Assembly (NCBI GenBank): GCA_009103225.1
Contig: RHPI01003156.1
Location: 1,201,339-1,265,338 of the forward strand
From: Chlorokybus atmophyticus
Taxonomy: Eukaryota; Streptophyta; Chlorokybophyceae; Chlorokybales; Chlorokybaceae
DNA length: 64,000 bases
Direction: 5' to 3'
The translations under genes and the position numbers were made by a program. The notes beneath the pieces are model-generated. The model was not told the DNA's origin. It searched no databases and saw only the letters and a list, made by a program, of their open reading frames with translations. Position 1 is the stretch's first letter. The number at the start of each line of letters is the position of its first letter. Shown here in pieces: positions 49,601 through 60,800 of this stretch.

Positions 49601-49666
49601 CTGAGCGCTGAAGTGATGGATTTCATGGAGGCTCTTAACACCTTCTTGCTAGAAGGCAAGAGGTAA
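46634..49666 (+). CDS. Unrecognised protein with two PH/PTB-like modules
   Basis: I do not know this family. Around ten exons start at MAAATPARSKEDVVADMQRP and stop at 49,664-49,666 after MDFMEALNTFLLEGKR. The first module has AAVFVWLDVNGCTFLSAPEK and HPLSSIASVSVDNFTVKIKM. The second has RIGVMFIVDNSGVHIIKDGG then SIHFRFDVIARVEAVVHEDE and FKLLIKKG. Both show the same order of a beta strand pair, an I-A-S/R-V turn and a final F-x-V/L-x-I-K strand, which looks like PH/PTB/FERM-F3 folds. A basic, Ser-rich low-complexity linker lies between them (about 48,000-48,400) and the C-terminus is helical. No signal peptide or membrane span is seen. A cytosolic adaptor or membrane-peripheral role is inference only. 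Exon boundaries in the 48.3-48.9 kb stretch are approximate. Confidence 0.7.
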
Positions 49667-50556
49667 CCCCTTGGCAGCCTGTTCTTCTGCCTACTGTAGA
49701 GTTACATTAGCGTTGTCCAGAATGTCACTAGAGTGTACCTTCTGTTGTTAGATTGCGTAATGGCACTTGAAGCACCATGCAAACAGCATGGCATTGCTGC
49801 ACTGCCTATGTGTGGTTGTGCGACAAGCACATGAGCAGTAGTAGTTCCCCTTTGCATCCTTTGTACTCAACTGAAGTGTGTACCTGAGTGAATGTTGGTT
49901 GCAAAGCTGTGAAACAGCAGGCACGTTAAGAAATAAGCTTGTAATTGTATTGTATTTTAACAAGCTGGTACACATGCTATCTGTAGCATCAAACAACACT
50001 GCGACATAGCAATGCAACAAGGCAGAGTCTCTCTCTCTCTCTCTCTCTCTCTCGCATGTGTGACGGTCACAAGGTCCCATTGTTAAAGCCACAATATGTG
50101 TAACACTAACTCAACACAAGTTCAAGCCAACCACACTGCCAATGCGCGGCAAGTATCTATGCATATTAACGCATATCAGCGACGTAAGTATAACGCCAAG
50201 AGGAATGTCACATCTAATAAAATTGTCATTGGAGCAGGTCGTGGTGGTGGTGGCCAGCCCAGAGCTGCACACGCGGCTGTCGTTGCTCTCTCCAACGGAG
50301 ATGCGTCATGAGCCCGCTGTTATGCACAAGCAATCCGCTGCCTGTACACGGACACGAAACGGTACATATGTGTTGTATGCAAACCCCTGTGCTGGACCAC
50401 ATGGTGCGCAGTCGGTGATCATATCACGAGAAGGAGCTCCTTGGGTGCCAAACTATTGTTACCACATGCAGCGCTCCTCCTTCCGATTGAGCGCTGATGG
50501 TGTCCAATAGTATGCGTTGTTGTCGTGGCTTGGCTTTGAAGCCATTAGGTCCAATT
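49667..50556. other. Intergenic, no gene seen
   Basis: This holds the 3' flank of the preceding gene, a short CT microsatellite and a plus-strand frame (50,142-50,510) with no recognisable content. Confidence 0.45.
50028..50053. repeat. (CT)13 microsatellite
   Basis: Thirteen uninterrupted CT units. Confidence 0.97.
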
Positions 50557-50700
50557 AACATCCATGCAACTCCCCCACCACGATCGACATGAAATCAGAG
50601 CGCGCCCTGCTGACCGAGTTTCCCGCCTCCCGCATGACATGATACACCTCGTCACGCAGGGCGTCGTGCGTGGCGTCGCGCTGAGGATCAGAAGAGCAAC
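50557..50700 (-). pseudogene. Possible LINE relic fragment
   Basis: The minus-strand frame reads DATHDALRDEVYHVMREAGN then SVSRARSDFMSIVVGE before a stop. H-D-x-x-R-D-x-V-Y followed by an A-G turn resembles a segment just upstream of the DV-x-I module in algal LINE ORF2 proteins. Only ~46 codons remain and no other module is adjacent, so this is a weak call. Confidence 0.4.
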
Positions 50701-52545
50701 ACAACAAGTGTATGCCCCATCCAAGCCCGTACAACAAGCACAATGCCGTACACGTGTCAGCATAGGGTGAGGTAGGCCAGCAACAAACGCATTGTCCTAC
50801 AAAAGGCAGGACTAGACAGGCGCAATGCAGGATACAACGGCAACGCCAGCAGCCATGCACCTGCACCCAACCCTGATGTCGACTGAAAGCGTACGACGTC
50901 GTGTGCTGCTGCCCAAGTCGTGTTCTGCACTACGTCGGGAAGCAAGGTCAGGGCTGAACGGATGAGAGGCTGGTGGACTGAGTGATTGAGTGTCAGCATC
51001 TATACATCTGGACCTTCCTACGTCGCTGATGTGTCATTTCAAGGCAAAGAAATCCCTATTTCAAGGAAATACTTAAAATCTGAGCCCCAACCCAGGCCAT
51101 CCTTATAATCCAAACCCATGATTGAAATAAATTTGTTGCTGTCACGCCCACACGTGCTGCACGTGTTCAACACAATGGATGAATGGCACATGCGGCCACA
51201 TCGCATCATTGTAATGCTCACATCGTTGTACATGGCAAAGTTGCATGCATCGTTTTGTGCGTACTTTAAGCAGTACACAATGCTGCACTTTATAAGCTGT
51301 CATTAAGTTGTTCACCAGGCAACCTTCTTAGCCGCAGCAAATTTGCCTGCGCTTTATCGTATTCATTGATTACATTCAAGCACACCGTATATGGATATAT
51401 ACTGCATTTTTGTTAAGGCTGAAAGCTTAAAATAGCAATGTAGTGGTAATAAAACCACAAGTTGTGCATATAAAAGAAGCATTGCTATTGCAAGGTTTGA
51501 ATCAGCCGTGCTGACAACAGGTGTGATTCCATCATATGGGCCATATGATATGTGCACAATCATGATGTGACTTACTCGCCATGTTAGTCAGCTGACATGC
51601 ACATTGGGTTCATCATGACAAGCGCACAAGCAGCAAAGTTGCAACGGGTTGATCGGAAACCCTTCACAGCTGACACACATGCAGGGTGCGTGTATCACCA
51701 TACATGCTCCCGCACCCGCAACATCAGCAACAGTTCGTGTGCATCGCCATAGTCACTCTGCCCGTAGTGGGCAGTAAGATGGTGCCCTCCGTTGTCATCA
51801 AAGTCCGCACATATGTGTACATATACTGCTTATACTTGATAAATTCCATCTCTCGCACACCCCCACCCACCCATACGCGCGCATCGTAACGCAGCTGCGT
51901 GCCGCTCTTGACTGCCCACACTTAATAGCTGATGACGTGTGGCGCTTGCGGCGCCAGTGAGTGCCAATGCGGGTGATGGTAGCGGCACAAGAGGTTTGTG
52001 GTTGTTGGCGGTGTGGGGTGGGGCCAGCTCCTGCCTGCCCTGGCTATCAACCTTGCATTGCTTTGTCACTGCTGCTGCACTCAACCTAAACTGTGTAGAA
52101 TATATGCAATGGTGTGCATGTCCGTGTGCTCCAAGACGCATGTCCCACTCGCAATTCTTTGTGCCATGCTTGCGCAAGCTGTTGCAGTTGCGTGTGCATA
52201 ACCATGCATCATGTGTTAGCGAGCATATGTGCTTGCATACTTTAAACATGTGACGTATTCTGCTGCTCGGCGTACACATACATTCCATTTGTACGCGCAA
52301 CTTACGCTCACATCCTCGCCCATCACTGGCTTCTGCGACTGGCTCAATCACACAACTTCTAATGCAAGCACACCGCACGGAAGTGGCACATCAACTGTCA
52401 TCATCAGTAGTTGTTGTAATAATGTCAACAAGTGCTAACCTACTATTCAGGACCCATCATCATGGGTATGTCGCATCAGCAGCCATGCGATGCATAACAC
52501 GTTCCATATGACCAACGCGGCAACGCAAACCGCCTTCCAAGTACG
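50701..52545. other. Intergenic, no gene seen
   Basis: Frames on both strands between 51,700 and 52,400 are open for up to 180 codons. They overlap each other, are rich in Cys and His from CA/TG composition, and show no family resemblance. Confidence 0.45.
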
Positions 52546-52893
52546 TCATGGCAACCGAGAAGTCTTGCGCTTACTCCACAACCAGCTGACCATTGATATA
52601 GCCAGGAACGCCCCGTACACTCCCGCGACAGCGAAGCAGTTAGACGCCGCCTCGGCGCTGCGATGCTCCTTCTCCTCCTCACTGTCCGCCCACTCACCCA
52701 CATACGGGTAATTAGTCTTGATCAAATAGCCCAGCGAGGCCATGAAGACGACGCCAAACGCCGACGTGAGCGCGCAGCATATCGAGCCTGCAACATTGTT
52801 GTGGGAAAGTTGGGTTGCAATGCATCTGTTGTATGTATATGTGCACGTTGTACTAGCGTACGCTTGGTCTCACTTACATAGAGGGCCGCACAT
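52546..52893 (-). CDS. RNASEK: Ribonuclease kappa / V-ATPase subunit f-like small membrane protein
   Basis: Two exons: a six-codon first exon from ATG 52,893 ends at 52,878, the 90-bp intron is 52,788-52,877, and exon 2 runs to the TGA at 52,546. The protein is about 85 residues. It starts MCGPLCSICCALTSAFGVVF, which makes the first membrane span. A luminal loop (KTNYPYVGEWADSEEEKE) follows, then the second span (NCFAVAGVYGAFLAISMVSW) and a short basic tail. The Cys-rich start, the two-span layout and the x-N-C-F-x-A-x-G-x-Y core match RNase kappa, now known as a subunit-f-like component of the V-ATPase membrane sector. An internal GTAAGC near the end could be a donor, so the last residues are less certain. 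It is divergent from STE24. Confidence 0.8.
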
Positions 52894-53813
52894 TGGTGCT
52901 GGCTTAGTTGTGTAATAAGCACCAGGTTGCCGTGCAATTAACAGCAGACTACAGCAGCTGCCTCAAGCGGCTCTCACACTGAAGGCACACAGCAAGATGG
53001 TTAGCCAGACTCTAAGGAGAACCACTGTGATAACCGCAGGAGAAAGAGTTCCTATGACTGCTGTGCTTGCAACAGCCAAAGCGACACATGCAGCACTGCA
53101 TAAAGGCTCGCATGCGTGCAACGAACACAATTCTGCTAGAGAGCAGCGCTATCAGCATGATCTTAGGTAACCACAGGAGTCATTCCAAATGGCATGAGGA
53201 AAGAAACACGGCGAACTGAGCTTAACGGCTGACGTTCCCCCGCAAACTAACAGCAGCTGACACATATGTGAGTAAAGAAGGAGGTAGAAGTGACACCTAG
53301 CAGCTAGCAGCTTGCACCTTTGGCCAGTCGGACAAGTCAGCCAGCATTCAGTCAGGCCAGCAAAGTGCTGTATGGTGCAGACAACCTACAATTTTTAGAT
53401 GTAGAACGAAAACCACCTACTGCCAATTGCACAGCAGCACACAACTACCTTGAAACGGCAGCAGCAACCTTTCCGCAAGCTCGCATTTCACGCGGACCGC
53501 AGCTTCGTCCGCTTCAGGGGGGCAACCAGAAGCATAGCAGCGCCCGCTTCCTTAACCGAGAGCCCCGTTGCTCCGCCGCCCCTCGACAACGCCGACGACG
53601 CCGACGACAACACCGCTACCAACAACCTCAGCGACACCGGCAACAAACCCTAGGAGGTATGACAACGGCAAACGGCTGGCCCAGTGATGAGATTTAACTG
53701 CAGTTGAGTACACTAGAGCACAGAGCGTAGCAGCATGGACGAGCTGTAACGGGACGGAGGTATGCAACTCGAACGGTCGCCGTTATAGACACAACCAGAA
53801 GCACAGGCCGGAC
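52894..53813. promoter_or_regulatory. Putative shared upstream region, RNASEK-like / STE24
   Basis: The two divergent start codons are 921 bp apart. A GC-rich frame at 53,450-53,653 (basic start, acidic ADDADDNTATNNLSDTGNK end) lacks an ATG and may be part of a 5' leader or an unrecognised exon. Confidence 0.4.
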
Positions 53814-56643
53814 ATGGTGGCGGCGGCGGCCGCGGATGGAGGATTTCCTTACCGAGAAGCTGCTATAGGTAGGGTTCTGTCGTCCTATCGTTCTGCGTTT
53901 CTATTCAGGCTTTTGGCGGCTCGCTTGCTGCAGAATGCAATCAGGAGTTCGCACTGTCCGCCGTGGTGTAGTTGCATGCATGCATGTCGTGTGCAGTGCA
54001 GCTGGCAGCTGTCTTTCACCGCATATACAAAGTCTTCGGCATTCAGCGTTGCAGCAAATTGAAGTTAAGATGTAATTTTCACTCCCTGTTCCAGAACCAA
54101 GCAGTGCGTGAATAAGGTTGCATGCCAGTTTATTCAACCTTAACCTGACCATCTCAACCTGCAAGACAAGAACTTCGACAGCTGGACACGTGCTATTCAG
54201 TCAGCTTATCCAGCGCCAATAATTTGAGCTGAATGCAAGTGGGACGAACAGCTTGGGTCCAGATGTGAAGACATGTTTTCAAAACTCACCATGCAAACTA
54301 CCTTCCTCCACACTGTGTAACTGTTGATGGTTGTTCACGGGCCAGGCTTCATCGTATTGGTGTACTTGTTGGAGTCCTACTTGGAACTCCGCCAGCACCG
54401 CAAGCTGCGGGACGGCCGCACCCTCCCGCCACAGCTGCGAGGCATTGTGTCCGAGGAGAAGTTTGCCAAGTCTCGCGCTTACGGCCTTGACAAGAGGTGA
54501 ATTGACTTGGCATCTGCACACGCTGCGCACTCGGACACTCGCCCGCATATGCACAGACATTCGCAGAAGGGCACGGACGCATGGGTTTAGTGTGCTGTGT
54601 GTTGATGAATACTGCCACCTGGTTCTAACCGCGCATGCATCACAACATGGTATGCTGCAGTACAGTTGGGTGCATGCAGCGGGTTTACCAACACCGTCGC
54701 ATGTTCTACTATCAACTCGTACGAGATTCGGTTGGCACTGCAATCTACAATTAAAGCCGCCATACCCGAGTCTGTTGTTCAGGTTTCATTGACTCATTCC
54801 AATTCTTCCATTCGCAGTCGCCTCAGCATTGCGCACGAGGCCTACTCGCTCGTCGAGAACATCGTGCTGATTTACTACCTCCCACATCTTTGGAACCTCT
54901 CAGCAAGCGTGCTCGCGCGGTTTGGATATACTGGTTACCATGAGGTTCTTCAGTCTGTGGTGTTCCTCGGCATCACGCAAGTTCTGGAAACGGTGAGGTG
55001 ACAGCAACGCTTGCATGGAAGCAAGCCAACATCGTGTGTTTTATCGTGACACTCATGCGTGTGCTGGTGTCACAGATCAGCGAGTTGCCATGGAGCGTGT
55101 ACTCTACGTTTGTGGTGGAGCAACGGCACGGATTCAACAAGCAGACGGTGCGCCTATTCGTTATGGATATCATCAAGTCCCTGCTGCTGATGGCGATACT
55201 CATGCCGCCCATCGCGGCCACCGCGATAACCATTGTCAACCGCACGGGCCCATACTTTGTGCTGTACCTGTGGCTCTTCGTGCTCGCGCTCACGCTTGTG
55301 GCAATGACCATCTACCCAGTTTTGATCGCGCCGCTGTTTAACAAGTTTACACCACTGCAGGTATGCTGTGAGTTGGCTTCATACACACTGCATGGATACA
55401 TGCATTGGCGCATACAAGGGTTGCATATGTACATACACAGGGCACAATACTGTGCAATTGCGTGCAGTCTTTGTACAGTTGTACAGTTGTAATCACTGTC
55501 TCATGTAGTGAGTGTATTCGTGTGTGGTTATCAGGAAGGCAGTCTGAGGTTGAAGATAGAGGCGCTGGCGGCCTCGCTGAAGTTTCCACTGCGGAAGCTG
55601 TTTGTGGTGGACGGGTCTACCCGCTCGTCGCACAGCAACGCTTACATGTATGGCTTCTTCAATAACAAGCGCATCGTGTTATACGACACGCTCATTGTGC
55701 AGGCAAGTCATAGCTTCAGAGCCGCATTGCATTGCAGCAAGAGCGACAGCAAATTATAACCATGTTGCTCGCTTGCTGAACAACATAACTCGTGGGTTCT
55801 CCTGGGCAGGCTGAACATGAAGAGGACATTGTCGCTGTCATAGCGCACGAGTTGGGTCACTGGAAGCTGAGGCACACAGTGTATCTGTTCCTCTCAAGCC
55901 AGGTACAAGGTTACACATACAACTCGGTCTTCATGCCATGGCAAGCTGGTCATTGTGGAGAGCTCTGACACACCAAGTCAGCATCCTTATAGTTGCGTGC
56001 CTCCTTCAGGTGTTGGTGCTCACCCAGTTTGGAGGGTTCGCCGCCGTTCGTGGTTGGACCGCCCTGTTTAGAAGTTTCGGGTTTGTCGGTGACCGCCGGC
56101 CCGTCATCATCGGGTTCCAGCTGTATTCGCTCATCATTGGGCCGCTCCTCAAGCTGGTCACATTCGCAACGGTGAGATTGCATCTGCTTTTGCGTTGCAC
56201 AGACTTGGTCGCGCAAGACTTCTGTACTAAATACAAAGAACATCTGCATGTGTATGCACACTGGCACACATGCGTGCAATTATGCACGCGCACACACGCG
56301 AGTATGCTCGCACCAACATACCCACATGCCTGTGCCTGTGGGTGCGCGTCAAGATGGATGGTGAACTTGATAGACTATGAACTTGCGTACCGCGAAGAAT
56401 GGTTGAGACACGTGTGGGCGTGTTGTGCAGAATGCCGTGAGCAGAGCGTTTGAGTATCAGGCGGATGCTTTCGCAAAGGGTTTGGGGTATAGCGAGCAGC
56501 TTCAACGCGGGTTGATAAAGCTGCAAGAAGAGAACTTGTCCACCATGAACGTGGACGAGTGGTACTCTACTTACCACCACTCCCATCCGACGCTGGTGCA
56601 GCGGCTGGCGGCATTGCAAAGCGCTGAGAAAAAAGTGCAGTAA
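53814..56643 (+). CDS. STE24: CAAX prenyl protease 1 (STE24/ZMPSTE24-type zinc metalloprotease)
   Basis: Eight exons (53,814-53,868; 54,346-54,496; 54,818-54,992; 55,076-55,360; 55,535-55,702; 55,810-55,902; 56,010-56,171; 56,431-56,643) sum to 433 residues, the usual length. Exon 1 gives FPYREAAI, which joins [19 protein letters not shown] exactly as in plant STE24. The start at ATG 54,327, two codons after a stop, is therefore probably wrong. Zinc-binding HELGH is at 55,846-55,860 ([17 protein letters not shown]), and the distal glutamate ligand is in [33 protein letters not shown] and [15 protein letters not shown] are family blocks. Several membrane spans place it in the ER or inner nuclear membrane, where it removes the -AAX tripeptide from prenylated proteins. 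Intron 5 has a GC donor (CAG|GCAAGT). Confidence 0.96.
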
Positions 56644-57823
56644 CCAGTTGTAGCAGTAGTGTTCGTACACAGAGTTGTGTTCGAATGGACTAGTGAGTGT
56701 TTGCGTTGATTGTCGGCTGCTGTTTGCACAGACTGGATTCCTGGTTCAGATGGTGGTTGTGTAAGCAAACCATTGATACAGCAATTACTGGTTACTGTAC
56801 ACTCTCAGATGGCATGTCCAGCAGTCCATGCGCAGAGGTGGAATGCCATCAATGCCTGTATTCATGGCTTGTTGCTGACGGGAGAAGAGACAGAGCTATG
56901 AGAAAATGAACATAAATCACATGTCCAAGTTGCTGTTTTCTTAATATCGAACTGTGCCATGATATGTGTGTTTCATGGCTTACTAGCTTGTTAGCTACAC
57001 AGATTGTTGCCCACAGATCTGTGTAGCTCAAAGTTACCATCGTTCATTTGTTGAGGAGCAAAAGGTATCACAAAGAGTGACCAGTGTTGTAAATATGCGT
57101 ATATCTCAACTACATGCAAAAACAGCATCTGAACGTGCAAGCAGAGGTTTTGATGTCCATCTTTACCGCTAACACCCTTTGCCACCAGGTGCAATGCGAC
57201 AAACTTACCACACGAAAGCAATTAGCAACTGCTCATGTATACAAGGGCGAGGGGAAGAGTGGGTGTTTAGTCAATGTCAGCAGAAATTCGTTATCATAGA
57301 TAGTTGCTCAGAACATTGGCGCAATGCACATGGCAAACACATGGTATTATCCGTGAGTCCCAGTTGGCAAGTTATTGCAACACCACGAGCAATATATGTA
57401 TATATTGTGCCTTACGCCGACGTGCTGAATATCAAGTTTGTGGAGGTATAAGTGCAGCTAAAAACAATTACATGCAACATTATATTCGCAAATGCTTAGG
57501 CAGAGACTGTAGCAAATCCGATGTTGACATGCATGCATGCTGCTATACACAGTCAAGACAGTCAACACACTACTGCATGTGACAAGGCAAGGTTAATATC
57601 AACCAGCCTCTTGTACAACTACGTACACACCAAGACCGATTTGGCGGGTTAAACTCAGAAGTACTTTTTAGCCATTGCCAAATCCTATCTGCTCTGCCTA
57701 TGTACACAAGGAAAGGGTAAGAAATGTGATACTGCCAGCTACAAACCTCTTTTGGCTAACACCATCTGTACAGTATACACATACGCCACTTGCCAGCAGC
57801 CAACTACGGTAGTGGCGGCTGGT
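56644..57823. other. Intergenic between convergent genes, no gene seen
   Basis: STE24 (+) and the dehydrin/AIR9-like gene (-) converge here, so both 3' UTRs and terminators lie in this stretch. No coding sequence seen. Confidence 0.55.
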
Positions 57824-60800
57824 TTAATATCCGCTCTTGGTGGGGGCATACTCATCAAAATGAGTGCCCGGTGGGTCGAGGATGCCGGGTCCAACATTCA
57901 CTACGCGCTCACTGCCGGGAACAACATGCGCAGCTGTGGGCTGGCCAAAGTGCCACAGCGATGAAGATGGGACAGTGGCAGCCATAGGTGACGTTGTGGG
58001 AGAGGTGGAAGGAGCCACAGCCAGATGGGCATGACGCGTGTCAAGCTTGTTGTACAGTGTCTGCGACAAGAGGACAGGAGTGTAAGAAGGGTTACACACA
58101 AACGTGTGCACTTTTCGAAAACATGGCATAAACGAGTAAGCCACATACCGTTGGGTCGTGTATGATGACTCCAGCGTTCTTGCCCAAGGTGCGGATGTAC
58201 ATGAGAGCGGCATTTCGCTCAGCAGCTGAGTGGAATTTCAGCACTGCCGCCAAGGTTGCGTTCATGCGAATGAACAGGGAGTGGGTCGCATCCAGCGAGG
58301 AGGAACGCATACCACAGAGCTGCGCAGGCAGTCACAGTCACAGTCAGCAAACCTATGCGTGTGCATGTACACATGTTGGGGACAGGCACTAAGAAACCAT
58401 CCAGACACGCACCAGCATGGCGTTGCTGTAGGGGTCCTGCATGACTGTCATGCCTGCCTTGGAAACTCTAACGCCTTCGGGCAGCACTTCAAGCACATGC
58501 TCCACCAACACATCTTGCTCAGGGACGAGATTCACCTCGAGCAAATTGACAGGGAAGCTTGAGCCGCTCAAATTGGTCGCCAGCCGCGCAACATCTGCCT
58601 CTGTTGTCGCGCTGAACTTCACAGGCTCTTGTGCAGATATCACAAACCTGCAGGCACATGCCAGTTTCAGACGAGCTCAATGCCAGCAAATGCCAAGAGG
58701 TCACCGAACAGGTCAGAAGGCTTACGTTGGGCCATCAGGCGTGGCAACATCAGCGCGAAGAATGGAACCAACATCGTTCGGCTCAGGCGCGTAGGAGGGC
58801 CCATCGGCGCCATCCAGGATGTGAACAGTCCCATCACCCATCACGCGGCTCCACTGCGTGCGCCAACCTGGTGTGGGCGCTCCTGACTTGACTGTCACCA
58901 AGCAGCCGAGTTCTAGCCCGTTTGCCTCAGTCACCTCAAACACAAGGGTCTGAGCCTGCAGCAGTAGCCAAGAAGTGTGTTACTAGCAGGTTGCAACAGT
59001 AGCAGTTAGCAGTGCTGTTACTACAAGACCACCGCTTACAGGTGTCATGTGTGTTGTTGGCAGTGTCTCGGGTACCAGGCTTGCAGCTTCTTCGGGAACG
59101 GTTGGCTTTGCAGCCTCATATGACGGCAAGCCTGCTCCAGCTGTGAGCGCAGCACCATCTGGTCCCGCCACCAAGCCAGTCTCTGCCAGTCCTGAACAGT
59201 TGTGCAACAACGCGTTTAGACTCTCATGCAGGAAACGCTTGAACCACAGTTGACTTACTCTCCTTTAGGCAGACACAAATGCGCAACAATCCACATGGCT
59301 ACCTTGAGGAATGACACCATGAGTATCGGACACGCTCTCTGGCAGGATTTCACTGGTGCGGGCGACCACAGGTGATGTGCTTGAGGTGATGGGTGTTGCA
59401 CTTGTGGCATAGGGACTGACATAGGTACCAGTCTGCTCAGTGGTGGTGAAGTGTTCACCAGTTGCTGCATAGGGATCGCTGGTGACGCTTGTGGGCTGGT
59501 CACTGGCCAACTCGTGGCCAGCAACAGCTCCAAGGGAACCGCCACCGAGCGCCGCAGCACCATACTTGGCACCATCACGATCGGTTGACTCATACTGGGT
59601 ATCCTGTTCGGTGGTGTGATGACCCGAGAGCATGTCCTTCACCTTAGTGAACATTCCGGGCTTCTCGGTGCTTGTGGTTGAGTCGTATGCAGCGGGCTGA
59701 GCCGTGCCGGTCTGGGTGTGATGCTGACCTGGCAGCATCTCCTTCACTTTCTCAAGCATTCCAGGCTTCTCTGAGGTGGCAGTGGGTCCTGCAATGTAAC
59801 CGGAGTTGTCGGTGTCAGTCAGTGCATGGCCGGCATAGGCACCAAGAGCCCCGGCACCCAATGCTGCGGCACCGAGCTTGGCCTTGGAATGCTCCTCCTG
59901 GCGCGGGTCAGTGGCAACCTCGTAGGGCTCATGGCCTGCAGAAGCGGAGATGGGTGCACCACCACCGATGTAGCCTTCCCTGTTCGGGTCTTGCTCGCGA
60001 AACTTGGACAAGTCGACTTCAGTTGCACCATAACCACCAACAGCACCGGGTTCAAGAGCAGACCCGACAGCTGGCTGCACACCTCCCATGCCGCTGCGCT
60101 CTTCCTGGACAAGGTTTTTGTCATGTGCGGGGATTGAGGCATCATAGCCGCTGGATGGCATGCCACTGCTTGGGACCTCGTTATCCTGGCCTGTAAGAGC
60201 ATCGTAGGGCGCAGGGAACAGCTTGGACAGTGGATTGGAGGTTTGACGGTCATTGACGGTAGTGTCATATGAGGCAGCAGCAGGAGTCGTGTCGTGGCCA
60301 ATGATGCCAGTGTCTCTGGGTACCACCTTGCCACCCTCAAGAACGTTGTAAGCAGCAGCGGGAGCATCAGACATGTGGCTTGCTCCAGTGTACGCTACTG
60401 GAGCTGCGGCTGATGTTGGTTGCTGGGTGGTTGTGTACATGGGTGGCGTGTCTGACTCAATAACAACTGGGTGCACTCGCACCTGTTGTGTGCAACAGCA
60501 CAAGTCAGTAAAGCAAAATGCATAAGCTGCCAAGCAATGGCACAGATGGACTTGGGCTTACTTGTATCTTGTCGTCGCCGGTGGTCACAGTGTGGTCTCT
60601 TACATGCAGCATCTGTGGAATTGCAGCCACCACTGGCAGGTTGATGTCCCTTTGTGCAAGTCCTGCGTCATTAACAACCCCATCTCCAAGGGTAGGTTGG
60701 TAGCCCTCGGTGTAGCCGGTGCCACGGTCAAATTGAGAAACTGGCTCAATTGGGGTGGCAACAACACCGCCTCCAAGGGTAGGCTGGTAGCCTTCGGTGT

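Noticed and set aside
51830-52378. 182-codon minus-strand frame downstream of the RNase kappa-like gene
   Set aside because: Rich in Cys/His/Arg from local composition, overlapped by equally long plus-strand frames, no recognisable motif.
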